Assembly: GCA_003427395.1 (NCBI GenBank)
Contig: BFEA01000753.1
Coordinates: forward strand, 142,896 to 164,450
Source: Chara braunii
Lineage: Eukaryota > Streptophyta > Charophyceae > Charales > Characeae
Length of the DNA stretch: 21,555 bases
Reading direction: 5' to 3'
This document shows positions 7,821-18,250 of this stretch, piece after piece. A model generated the notes under the pieces. That model ran no database searches, was not told the origin of the DNA, and was given only the letters and a program-made list of their open reading frames with translations. The stretch's first letter is position 1. Each line of letters opens with the position of its first letter. The translations under genes were made by a program, and so were the position numbers.

Positions 7821-8491
7821 CGCAGCTTCAGGAAATATATAGAACCCAATTTTCTGATCAGGTAGGGTGTCTGAAGAGCAACTGCAAACTGTATCTTGCC
7901 CCATAGTGCAGTTATAACGCATTTTTGTGACTCTAATGAAGTTCCCCTTGAATTAATAAACACAACAACCAGCAGAGATACGGTTCCACGTACTTCCACT
8001 CATAGGCCGGTCCAACTGCGCTTGTGCTATGGTTGTATGCTAAGTAAGCATAAATTTCGTTTGGCTTTTGGAAACAGGAGTGTTGTGCCCAAGGGATAGT
8101 TGCTAGCACGTGATTTCGCCGTTGGGCTTCGGCTGGGTAATAGGCTTAGAATTTGGCCATGACATCCTTAGGGAACGACTTATAATATGTGGCGCGAAGC
8201 TAGCGCCTAATCCAGGATCCCACGAAGGCTCCCACGAAGGCGCTGGGGGAACGATAATTCTTCGAGCCTCTATGAAGTTACTCGAGGACGAAGGATGAAG
8301 GCTGCTCACAAGAGCTGGACACAAAGTGTTGAGGTAATGCGTACTATTCTAGAAACAGTGTGTGAACCACGCTTCCTGAAATGTTCCAACTCTGGAGAGT
8401 CTGGCTAACCCACCATTAATTTGTTACCCGATTTTCACCATGAATTACGGCTAAGTGTCTAACACCGGAAGATTTTATTAAGATTTCAACA
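7821..8491. other. Spacer without recognised gene
   Basis: There are overlapping short open frames on both strands and a small duplication of CCCACGAAGGC at about 8219-8241. No domain or RNA gene is recognised. Confidence 0.35.
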
Positions 8492-8504
8492 TGTGTGTGT
8501 GTGT

Positions 8505-8566
<62 letters not shown>

Positions 8567-8611
8567 TAGATAGAGAGAGAGAGAGAAAGAGAGAGAGAGA
8601 AAGAGAGAGAA
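8492..8611. repeat. (GT)n(GA)n compound microsatellite
   Basis: TG repeats run to about 8542 and then switch to GA repeats with GATA and GAAA interruptions. The order GT then GA matches the block at 1535-1710. Confidence 0.95.
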
Positions 8612-9054
8612 AGGGGGAGGGTCAAAGAAAAAAAAGTGCAGATAGTTGCAGTACAACACAGTTTCTACTCCGATGGCGATATCTTAGGAGAAAATGATGC
8701 ACGAGGGTTTGAAGACAATTCTCACAAAGCTCTCTAGTGGAGAGAGTGAGTGTTGCAGGTTTAGCACGTCTTAAAGGTGGTCACTTAGACAAAGAAGAAG
8801 AAAAGTACTATGAAGGACCAAAGAATGCACAAATGGATAGCAGTAAGGGAATACTTGAAATGGGAAGAAGAAAAAGAGAAATTAAAAAATAAATCTGATA
8901 GTGTATATATTTGTGAAAGGTTATAGACCCCTGCACTTGTAATGCAACATCCCACAACCCGTTGATTGGTGTGTTACACAAGAACATGGAGAACATATAA
9001 AAATCGGTGCACTAGACCACCAGTACATGACCCCAGCCAAGTTGAGAATCTGAT
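8612..9054. other. Spacer; possible solo transposon end at 9017-9039
   Basis: No gene is seen. CACCAGTACATGACCCCAGC near 9017-9037 resembles the terminal repeat of the 4512-4706 element with two or three changes. A partner end was not found close by. Confidence 0.3.
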
Positions 9055-9249
9055 TGAGCCTCTCCTAAAATTTCATAGGCTCAGGACAGGGTGTCCAAAG
9101 TGCCAGTAGAAAAAAAAAAATGGTCCAGTAGGGAAAAAAAATGGTCCCATGCTGGGGGTGGCACTAAGCCCATCCTTGAACAAAAAGGAAATTTTGCCCG
9201 CCTTCAGGCGGACCCTGTCCTTAGTCCCCTAAGTTTTCAGAGAGGCTCA
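9055..9249. mobile_element. 195-bp foldback element with ~38-base inverted ends
   Basis: TGAGCCTCTC opens the left arm (9055-9092), which ends near AGGACAGGGT. The reverse complement of 9212-9249 matches it with several mismatches in the middle. The interior has two A-runs and a CCGCC-TTCA-GGCGG hairpin near 9198-9212. There is no coding capacity and no obvious target duplication. Confidence 0.65.
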
Positions 9250-9429
9250 TTTGAATTTTCCAGATGTAAGGGTTATTTAAACAAAAGTCCAAAATAGCAT
9301 CATACTGAAACTATGAGGAAAAAAGTGCTCGGAAAGAAAAGGATCATGAAGGAGTGTATTATCCGACTTTTGTTGACTCATCAGGAGGCTGAACCCTTGA
9401 CAGTCTGCAGAGTCCCCTCATGAATCTGC

Positions 9430-10190
9430 TGCATCCCCTGACTTGCATGCGAAAGATCGCGGAATCGGGCAAACAGCAAGACAAGCACCTATGAGGCACA
9501 GGTGTGGGAACGCAGGCAAACAACATAGCAAGGAGCAACAAGGCAGGCAAGGTATAACAGGGAGGGGCAAGTGGGCGAATGGGCAAGGCAGCAAGGCAAT
9601 GCAAACAGACAAGTCGCACAGCAAGCCACATCGAGGCACGCTGCATGACAACTTGGGTTGGGTGAGGTGCCCGTTGCAAAAGCAAGCAGTAGGGCAACGT
9701 GACAATCATCAGCAATGTTGGTGGGTGGGAGGCTGGGCAGCACAAGGAGCAGGAAGAGACAAGACCAACAGCAAGGCACCCATAGGAGCAAAAGCAGACG
9801 AGACAGCAAAGCATGGCAAGTGGAGAGGCCACACCATGATTAGTTGCAAGGCAGGCAACAAGGCACATCATGGGGGGTTGTGCGATTGGAAGAGAGAGGC
9901 AAACAGCACCGTAAGGGCAACAAGACACACCCTTGAAGGGTACGCAGGCATGAGGGTGAGCAGCATTGTTTGCTGCAAGAAAACAGGGCAGACAACAAAA
10001 TTGGATGCCAAACAGCGACAATACACATGGCAGAGGGAAGGCGGGTCGACAGCCAAATAACAAGGCAAGCAACATGATAAGTTGACAGATAGGAACAAGG
10101 CAGATGGTTGCAAGGGTGACCAACTTGAAGGCAGTGAGCAACAAGGCAAACTGCAACACAAGCACAAAAAAAACACAGGAAAACACAGAG
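9430..10190. repeat. Cryptic GCAA/GGCAAGCA-rich low-complexity region
   Basis: Words such as GGCAAGCA, GGCAACA and AGCAAGGCA recur irregularly throughout, giving a purine-and-C bias that removes stop codons. As a result long frames stay open on both strands: 275 codons on minus (9359-10186) and 205 on plus (9443-10060). The minus frame is Cys/Leu/Pro-rich, the plus frame Lys/Gly/Gln-rich. Neither shows a domain, and both are best read as artefacts of a decayed minisatellite. Confidence 0.6.
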
Positions 10191-10209
10191 AAACACAGAA
10201 ATGCGGCAA

Positions 10210-10725
10210 CAGAAAAATTTCCCTGAATTAAATAATCATTCTAGAGTAAAATTACATTCTAAATTTTAAATTTTCATTCCATCTTGAAAAATGTCATTCT
10301 AATTTTAAAATTTTCCGTCTTACTTGAAAACTTTCATTCCAAGAATGGGGTATCCCTTCTTATTTAAACTTCATGCTAGAGATGGGATGAAAGTCTGGAT
10401 GAGTTCATGAAATATTTTAATTGGACTGCCATTCTAAGTAAGGATTTTCAATCATAAATAGGTTAATCCAATCTAAATTAGACGATATTTGTTGTAGTAG
10501 AATGAAAGTCTAATTAAAACATTTCATAAACTCGTCCAGACTTTCATTCCATCTTTAACAAATAAATGTAGTTGGAAGGGAAAACTCATATTTAGACAGG
10601 AACTTATCAAATTAAATTGAAAATTTTAGAATTGGACAAACATTGGAATGATAATTTATAAATATGAAGGATTTTTTTTTTATGGAATGTTTTTTGAACT
10701 TTCATTTCTCATGGGAATTTTTCTG
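10210..10725 (+). mobile_element. AT-rich foldback MITE, copy 1
   Basis: CAGAAAAATTTCCC at the left (10210) and GGGAATTTTTCTG at the right (to 10725) are inverted ends of 13-14 bases. Two internal 46-base arms, 10381-10426 and 10509-10554, are near-perfect inverted repeats around an ~82-base loop and contain GATGAAAGTCTGGATGAG. ATTCCA/TCATTCCA words recur throughout. There is no coding capacity. Copies 2 and 3 have the same order and orientation. A target duplication could not be fixed. Confidence 0.85.
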
Positions 10726-11370
10726 TAGAAGAAGGATCGAGAGTGCACTATTACCTAATGACATCGCATGAAAAATAATGCACACTTCAGGTTCACGCCA
10801 CCATCAAAAGTCAGCTTGAGGTATACCTTGCACTTGGATAAGATACAGAAAGCAACAAAGTTACTTCTACCAGCGAGGCTCCTAGTTTCTGTGGCGGCAG
10901 ATCGCTGGGAAAGAGTTGCGGCCTCTCCAAGGGAGTTGTGGTTCATGGGATGAAACAACTCTGGAGACAGCTGAATATCCTTTCTTTACAGAGACATGCG
11001 GCAATCCTCTGGTTACTATCACTCATGGTTACCCCATCAGCAGACACAGTATGGCTAGCGGGCAAGGGGATGCAAATCTGCCTCACATTCAGCAGGGGCA
11101 CCTGACCCTTTGAGTGACAGTTCACCTACGGTGGGATTGTCTAGCTTCCAGGCGGATTTGACTATGGTGGGTGGAGCATTTTGAAGACTTTGCAGAATGG
11201 CTCTGGATGTGGAAAAAAATTGGGTCCTGCTGAGCATATCTCTGCAGATCTCCTTACTACCAAGGGATGCGGGTATGTGGTGCAAGCATGCAGAGTACTT
11301 ATAAGTTCAATGATCTGGCAGTTCAGGAATCGAGCCCGCTCCAAAGGGAAAGGAATTTAAGACAGTGAGC
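10726..11370. other. Interval between MITE copy 1 and LINE ORF1
   Basis: The sequence is less AT-rich than its flanks and has short open frames on both strands (for example 10916-11113 plus and 11055-11285 minus). I recognise no domain. It may be the LINE 5' region or another retroelement fragment. Confidence 0.3.
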
Positions 11371-11375
11371 GAAAG

Positions 11376-12703
11376 GTGACGTTCCGAAACCGTTCTTCCA
11401 TAAGGTTTTCATATCGGGGTGGCGAAAACGTTTTTGAATTAAACCTCAAATGGTTGTGTGAACATGCAATAACGATGCTGTTCCAGGAAGGAAATAAAAC
11501 TTTGTTCAATGGTGATAAGAAAAAGTTGGTCAGAATCTACGAAGACTTATGGTATGATGCATGTCTTATTGCGGCTTCAGTCAAACGAGACCGCTACCAA
11601 AACGAGGGGGAGAATCTGGTCTCCTTCGTGTTATCACTAGATCGATCATCGAATGGATGCTTACAAAGAAGGAGGACATGGTAACAATAGGGAATAAAAC
11701 CTATAAGATTACCTTCCTCTCATGGATGACGCTAGCAAAGATGAAAGAATAGGAGGAAGCGGAATCCAAATTCGTTTGGATCCGTTGTCTACATGTTCCT
11801 TTTAAACTCCTTACTGTACTCCAAACAACGTGGGAAAAATCCTTCGTGGTAGTGATAAAAGTACATTCATTCAAGGAATACGAAGATAAACCGGAACTGG
11901 AAACTGTTCGTTTTGACCTTGATTTTCAGGTCAGGATGAGAGTTAAACCTCGGTTAATGGTAAGGATTCCAGAACAGACATTTATTATTTTGAAATAATT
12001 TCATCCGATACCCCGTGGTGCGCCATGTGTCGAATCAACTACCACATATAGAAGGTCCGATGTTGCCCAGCATATGAAGATCCTGAGCCCTTCAACGCTC
12101 GGATGACTCTCTGAACCGCTACCCCCCTGAACCCCTGTTTTCATAATTCGTGCCCCTGGGAGAAGACCCCCCGACCACCGACTTTCGACGTTTAATACTT
12201 GAACCGGGGGACCTGCCAGGAGGAATCAACCAAGCACGATTCCTAAATTGGCGGGTCCCACCGTAGTGACCACAGCAAAAGCAAAGACATCAAAGTCGGG
12301 TGCAGATGAAACTAAGGGAGGAGACAATCAATCGGCCTCATGTGGCACAACAACATCAACAGGTCAGGCGGGTGGTCTAACAAGGAGGAGTAAAGGTAAA
12401 ACGTCTTCAAGAGGTGGAAAGGGGAGAAATGCGGAAAAAGGGAACACGTCCCAACAAAACCATCCAAAAGCACATGCAACAAAGAAATTTGTGGCAATGC
12501 GTATGTCGAAATCAGACTCGGAGTCCAAATCGAAAAGAAACAAGGATGGGAGAACTGAAACGGAGAAACAAGGTTGTGAGGGTGGAGATGGACTTACCTC
12601 GAGTCAAACCAATGGAATGAATAAAGATAACATGGTCTCGGTCGCAGAGGAAGAAACAGAGGAAGTGAAAGATAATCCATTGGTTAGAGCAGTCGAAGTA
12701 TAA
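11376..12703 (+). pseudogene. LINE ORF1 (Gag-like, zinc-knuckle) relic
   Basis: The protein is spread over frames with at least one shift near 11610-11640. The first part (11376-11610) is helical and charged (KLVRIYEDLWYDACLIAASV). After the shift comes EWMLTKKEDMVTIGNKTYKI, a stop at 11750, then KFVWIRCLHVPF and VRFDLDFQVRMRVKP (to ~11960), a block like the RNA-binding domain of plant-type LINE ORF1. At 12016-12066, WCAMCRINYHI and a following VRCC keep Cys and His of a CCHC knuckle, but a stop sits at 12049. The last 150 codons (12248-12703) are a Ser/Lys/Gly-rich tail. ORF1 proteins coat LINE RNA. The stops and shift show this copy is dead. Confidence 0.6.
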
Positions 12704-12802
12704 TAATTAAGAAAAACAGGGGCAGGCAAAGGGAACAATCCCCCTTCAAGAAATCAAGACTCTCGACGTCATCATGAGAAGTAAGACAAGAATGAACAAC
12801 TT

Positions 12803-13315
12803 CAGAAAAAAATTCCAGAATTAAATAGCCATTCTATAGTAAAATTACATTTTAAGTTTCAAATTTTCATTCCATCTTAAAAAATATCATTCCAATTTTA
12901 ATTTTTTTCTTCTTACTTGAAAACTTTTCTTCCAAGAATGTGGTATCCCTTCTTATTTGAACTGCATGCTAGAGATGGAATGAAAGTCTGGATGAGTTTA
13001 TGAAATATTTCAATTGGAATGTCATTCTAAGTAAAAATTTTCAGTTATAAATAGGTGAATCTAATCTAAATTAGAAGATATTTGTTGTAGTAGAATGAAA
13101 ATTTAATTAAAACTTTTCATAAACTCGTTCAGACTTTCATTGCATCTTGAACAAATAGATGTACTAAGAAGGAAAAACTCATATTTAGAAGGGAACTTAT
13201 CAAATAAAACTGGAAAATTTAGCATTGGACGAACATTGGAATGATAATTTATAAATATGAAGGATTTTTTTTCTTATAATATTTTTCCAACTTTCATTAT
13301 CATGGGAATTTTTCT
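12803..13315 (+). mobile_element. AT-rich foldback MITE, copy 2
   Basis: It is collinear with copy 1 from CAGAAAAAAATTCC at the left to GGGAATTTTTCT at the right, including the internal arms carrying ATGAAAGTCTGGATGAG and its complement. It differs by scattered substitutions and small indels. It lies just after ORF1 of the LINE, in the same orientation as copies 1 and 3. Confidence 0.85.
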
Positions 13316-13407
13316 ATCGAAGGGGGGAATGAGGGGGAGTGGAACCAGAGTCGAACCGATAATCTCTCATCAACAAAGACTCAGGCAACTGCAAATACTC
13401 TAGCTAC

Positions 13408-13567
13408 ATGGTACTTAGAGAGATGGATCCTCGAACCACGTTGGGTAGGGAAGAAAAGAATATCCCGAAGGTCTTGGTTCTGATCTTATGTGTTATTGCA
13501 TATAAAGGGTTGATGATGTTGGCATCTCAGGCTAACGATGGGAAGGTAGAACTCTTGAAAGCACAAC
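13408..13567 (+). pseudogene. Possible start of LINE ORF2, cut by MITE copy 3
   Basis: An open frame between MITE copies 2 and 3 ends in a stretch reading CVIAYKGLMML then NDGKVELLKAQQ. This is reminiscent of the first strand and helix of LINE apurinic-type endonucleases, in which a short N-R/K-GL motif precedes a basic helix. The frame then runs into MITE copy 3. The match is short, and the catalytic residues expected later are not seen, so the call is tentative. Confidence 0.3.
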
Positions 13568-14081
13568 AAAATAATTTCTTAGAATTAAATAATCATTCTT
13601 AAGTAAAATTACATTCTAAATTTTAAATTTTCATTCCATCTTAAAAAATGTAATTCCAATTTTAAAAATTTCCGTCTTACTTGAAAATTTTTCTTCTAAG
13701 AATGGGGTATCCCTTCTTATTTGAACTGCATGCTAGAGATGGAATGAAAGTCTGGATGAGTTCATGAAATATTTTAATTGGACTGTCATTCTAAGTAAGG
13801 ATTTACAGTCATAAATAGGTTAATCCAATCTAAATTAGACGATATTTGTTGTAATAGAATGAAAGTAATTAAAATATTTCATAAACTTGTCCTGACTTTC
13901 ATTTCATCTTGAACAAATAGATCTAGTTGGAAGGGAAAACTCATATTTAGACGGAAACTTATCAAATTAAATTGAAAATTTTAGAATTGGACAAACATTC
14001 GAATTATAATTTTATAAATATGATTTTTTTTTTTTTAATGGAATATTTTTTCAACTTTAATTTCTCATGGGAATTTTTCTA
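13568..14081 (+). mobile_element. AT-rich foldback MITE, copy 3
   Basis: It is collinear with copies 1 and 2, from AAATAATTTCTTAGAATTAA to GGGAATTTTTCT. The left end is more eroded than in copy 1. The internal inverted arms are retained, with one arm shortened by a small deletion near 13862-13872 (GAAAGTAATTAAAAT instead of GAAAGTCTAATTAAAAC). Confidence 0.85.
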
Positions 14082-14880
14082 TTGCAAAAGATGATGTAGG
14101 GTCTTAAAATTGAACTATGATGTCCATTAATGTGTCATCTAACTATAACAACTGAATCGCCTTTATTGCAGAGCTTCTAGTTATCTTACCGGATTAAAAA
14201 AAAATGATTATTGTTGTCGACTAGATTCTTTTGTAAAAGAACAAAAGATATAATTGTCATGAAAAAAACTTCAAAAAAAAAAATTCCTTGTTCTGAAACT
14301 GTGGCAAAGCTATGAACAGATGTAAGTAATCCCGAACGAAAAAAAAAAATACGTTAAAGACTGAATAAAAAATAACAATATTTCAAAATCAACCTCCCCC
14401 CCTCCTCCCCCCCCCCAAAAAAAAGCACAACTTGTGCATAATCAATTGTTTTTAAAATTTGTGATAGCTAATTTACCAAAATGGATTAACAAATATACAA
14501 TATCAAAAAATAAAATTTGTATATATACGAACCCAAATAAGTTTTTGCAAATGTTCTTTTTTTTACAAAATCGTACGGACACAAGATTTCGAGTTTCAAT
14601 CGATGTTTGTGGAGTTGATTATCCTTATCGAAAATATAAATTTGAAACTTAGATTCATTGACTTCAGTCAATAAATAACTGTCTTGACGTCAACTTTGGC
14701 TGAATTTAGGTTCGCCAGTATTCAAATGCAAGAGGCGAATAACGAGAGTTGAAACCGTGTTTTTAAATTAACAATCTGACACATTTTTTGTATTGGAATA
14801 GTTTTTTTTTTTTTGCTTCTTTTGGAGGTTTTCGAAATTTAATATGTTAACTTTCAAAACAAAAACTGAATTCGAATTAA
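14082..14880. other. AT-rich spacer inside the LINE region
   Basis: I see no endonuclease motif here, though the middle of the LINE endonuclease would be expected between 13567 and 15000. Runs of A and a C-rich patch (14393-14417) are present. The missing part was deleted or replaced. Confidence 0.35.
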
Positions 14881-14883
14881 TTG

Positions 14884-14954
14884 CTGGAGTAAAAGGATTC
14901 GAACCTTTGCATGTCGGTATTATACGGTATTGAACCCTTAGCTGGATAACCCCA
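14884..14954 (-). pseudogene. tRNA-like relic (3' half like organellar tRNA-Gln)
   Basis: Read on the minus strand, 71 bases run from TGGGGTT to TACTCCA plus G. The acceptor ends pair at six of seven positions. The T arm is perfect: AAAGG, loop TTCGAAT, CCTTT (14892-14908), including the B-box GGTTCGAATCC. The preceding ACCGACATGC also fits the tRNA-Gln of plant-type mitochondria as I remember it. The 5' half does not form a proper D arm or anticodon stem, so this is a pseudogene or tRNA-derived fragment. A nuclear insert of organelle DNA or a SINE head are both possible. Confidence 0.4.
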
Positions 14955-15001
14955 AAGTAGGACCGATTTGATCAGACAGCAGGCTGCTACAAAAAATAAT
15001 T

Positions 15002-17469
15002 TCCTCACAACAAGTGGTGGACACATACAGACTAATGTATCCGGATGCTCAGGAATATATTTGGTTCGACTCTCAAACACTGTCAGCTAGAAAACGCTTG
15101 AATTTCTTGTTGATGAGAGGTCAACCGTGGGAGGACCGTACCCAAATAGATATACTGTTTTCCTCCATATCGGATCACAGACCGGTGAACGGGGAGTTTG
15201 GAATAGGAGAAACGCCTACAAAAGACCCATCCTATTTCAAATTGAATACCACGTTGTTACAAGATCCAGGGGTCATATTATGGGCGGAAGACAAACTGTC
15301 CAAATGGCAGGAAATGAGGAAACTCTTTGAATCATAAGAGGATTGGGTCGAGGTAGGTATCCACATACTACAACATGTGTTTAGTGTATTCTCTCATATA
15401 AGGGCTAAAAATAAAAAAGAAGAAGAAAGGCATAGAATCGACATAATTAAAGCTATCGAAAATAATTTGGGCACTAACCCGGTTTTAGACTTCTACTGGT
15501 CAATGATAAGAAAAAAAAAAGTATCCAAACAGGAGGTTTTTCGCACCCAAGAACAATAACAAAGAAAGGAATGGCTAGCTTGAAAAGGAATTTTAACATG
15601 AGACTGATTGACTAGGGAGACTTTTCGTAGGTTGATTTTGTAAAAAAAACATCCTCTCATGAAAAATTTAGCTCATCCTTTTGCAACAGAACTTTTAATC
15701 TCAGACAATCTACAATAGATGTATGAATATACAAGGTTATACTTAAAGGATATACTTACGACCCGTTGTCCATTTGATGGAATGCAGAGTGACCTTAGAG
15801 CTCCAAGTTCCATTTGGGACCGGTCCAACAAAAAACTACCCACTTAAGGTCGATTGGATCTTAACAAACCTCTCACTTTGGATGAGTTGTCAATAGCAAC
15901 AAAACAAATGGCAAAAGGAAAGAGTTTGGGTGAATATGTGTTTTCCATCGAAGTGTGGCACTGTGGCCCCAACCGGGTCCCGTGCTGTTACATATTTTTA
16001 ATCAAATGCTGGTGGAAGGAAATCTCGCAAACAACATGATGAAAAGAATAATCACCCTACTTTATAAAAAGGGCGACAAAAGGGAGATACGGAACAGGAG
16101 ACCAATGATGATATCCCTTTTGAACGCCTCGTAGAAACTCATGGCTAAAGCATTGACCCTATGATTGTCGAAATATCTTTGAGACCTCATTGCGAAATAA
16201 CAAGGAGCTTTCGTAAAACAAAAAAATTACGAAGATATAGCAACAACAATACAATCATTGGAGATCATAACAAGGAACAACTTGGACATTGCTATTCTCT
16301 TGCTTGACATCGAGAAAGCACTGCATATGACCGTGTGTGGTTCACCTTTGTCATGACCTCCCTGAAGCGCATGGGTTCCGATGCCCCATTTTGTCTATGA
16401 GAACTAAAAAGTACTCTAGTGCAATGACCACAGTCATGGTCAATAGTCAGCAATCAATGGAGTTTAACCTCACTCGATCTCTTCGTTAGGGGTGCCCTCT
16501 GCCCCCTCTCCTATTTGCCATTCATATGGAAATTCTCTTAAGTAACATTCGGCACAACAACGAGATTAAGGGATTAAGCTTATGGGACAATCTTCAGTGG
16601 AAGGGAGAAGCTATGGCCGATGTCTAACGGTCGCCTAGGAAAACACTGCCGACAATCTACGAGAAGTAAGGAATGTATTAAATACTTATTGTGAGTTATC
16701 CGAGACTTTCATTAACAGGAATAAATCTATTTAATTCTTACCATAATCTTATGCATTGCTTGTGAATCGGGGACTGAAAGTTAACCCTGCAGATACTTCT
16801 GATCGTTACTTGGGAGTTCATGTGTCCTTGGTTAACAATGCATAATTTCAATACGGCATCCTAACAGAGAAATACTGCAGCCGAATCTCAAGCTGGAAAC
16901 ACACAAGACACCTATCCCTATTGAGAAGAACACTAGTTCTGACAACAACAGGAAGATCAATACTATGGTTTACACTTGTTGTTCACCTAGTACTGAGAAA
17001 AGGAGCTTAAAAGAAAATCAAGAATACAACAGCTCGCCTAGTTTCGAAACCGGAAGCCAAAGAACAGCAGGGGTATATGTCAAAGGTCGTCTGGGAAACC
17101 ATCACCTTCCCGAGACATCAGGGGGGACTTGGTATTCTGGACCCCAAACAACAAAATATTGCCTTACTGGCCAAATAGCCTATCAAAGCCATCATGCCCA
17201 ATCTGACGAACCTTGGCCGCTGCTGGCATTCAAGTTACAGATCCTGAGTGAGGAGTGGAAACTCAGTCGTCAAGAGGATGTCTTATCCTACCTTTGAATC
17301 CCGTCATAGTCACTATGTGAACAAGAGGCCGAGTTCCAGATTTTCGAGGAGTATTTTCTCAACATGGCAAAAATTATTCCCAACTCAGCGGGACCCTCCA
17401 GGGACCAAGCACACAGTACTGTCACAAATACTGTTTGAAAACCCCTTTATACTGGACACAAATGGATAA
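15002..17469 (+). pseudogene. LINE ORF2 relic: endonuclease C-terminus and reverse transcriptase (L1/Tx1-like)
   Basis: The endonuclease tail ends with SDHRPV (15170-15187), followed by FKLNTTLL (15236-15259) and a helical linker (15377-15559). Reverse transcriptase motifs follow: LTLDELSIATKQMAKGKS (15875-), TLLYKKGDK (16054-16080), LLLDIEKA with the catalytic Asp (~16300-16320), then YDRVW after a frameshift (16326). GCPLPPLLFAI (16490-) is preceded by a stop where Gln is expected. The YADD-type motif is reduced to a single Asp and followed by a stop (16613-16627). The thumb contains YLGVHVS (~16810) and the GGLGILD block (17122-17142), followed by ALLAK. Such proteins nick the target and copy LINE RNA by target-primed reverse transcription. 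Many stops and shifts make it non-functional. Confidence 0.85.
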
Positions 17470-18250
17470 CCTTTCTTGGCTCATGACTCAAAGGTCAATT
17501 TTGGAAAATTGTGGGTAGAGAGGGGTGGTTCGGGTGGAAGATATTTGAAACACATACCGAAAAAGAAAAAGGATACTAACCGCAATAATTTTCCAGTCTG
17601 GGGTGGCGCAGCGCTACCGGGAGCGCTCGCCCGCCTTGACCGGAATGACGGGTGCACCAACGTGCATTGAGACACGAAGCTGCGATGACGCTTTCACGAG
17701 GGCACGGCGGGTCAATATCATGTGTGGCGATGACGCTTCTTAGAGACTTCCGTGGATGTGGAGACATGAAGAGCGTGTGGTTTGAGGGGCGTGTGGTTTG
17801 AGTAGCCGGGGGGGGGGGCACATGGCATAGGGTTATAACGCCACTCCTTCTGTCCTTTGTGTTTAATCTCTGTCTCTTGCTTCTCCGTTTTTTTGCTGTC
17901 ATGAGTCGTTGGATATGGACTGAATTCTCTGTAAAGCTGTGTTGACGGGCTTTACATGGTTGTTCACAACGGAACCGCGTTCGGGGAGTAAAAGGGAGGC
18001 GGGGGCGTCCCAATAATTTTTCTGTTTGGTGCACTTTGTCATAAGGCTATACTAGCACAGGTTAAGGGGAGAAGGAGTGACTCGTTCTATAGGAAGAAGC
18101 AGGGGTTGAGTTTGCCAGTGGTCTCGACAGCGGTCGGGCAGCTGGATAAGGGGACTGCGGGAGCGGAGCGGTGCGTGATGGTGTGCAGTGATTGGTGATT
18201 TCAGATAAAGTTCAAGGCGGCATCACGTAGCGATGGAAGCTTTGAGTGCA
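17470..18250. other. Spacer downstream of LINE, GC-richer
   Basis: I see no convincing gene. GCGTGTGGTTTGAG is tandemly repeated at about 17769-17800, followed by a run of about ten G. A 152-codon open frame on the minus strand (17576-18034) is Arg/Pro/His-rich without domain signal and has no ATG start. The LINE 3' end should lie near 17470 but no poly(A) or tail repeat marks it clearly. Confidence 0.35.

Noticed and set aside
7664-7999. 111-codon open frame on the minus strand with ANVF words
   Set aside because: The words are translations of the CGAACACGTTCGC-type repeats, and no conserved domain is visible.
9359-9386. Second hammerhead candidate on the minus strand (TCCTGATGAGTC)
   Set aside because: CTGATGAGTC is followed by no matching GAC-GAAA, so stem II and the second core strand are missing.
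17576-18034. 152-codon open frame on the minus strand
   Set aside because: It starts at GTG, has no recognisable domain, and is Arg/Pro/His-rich in a GC-richer spacer.
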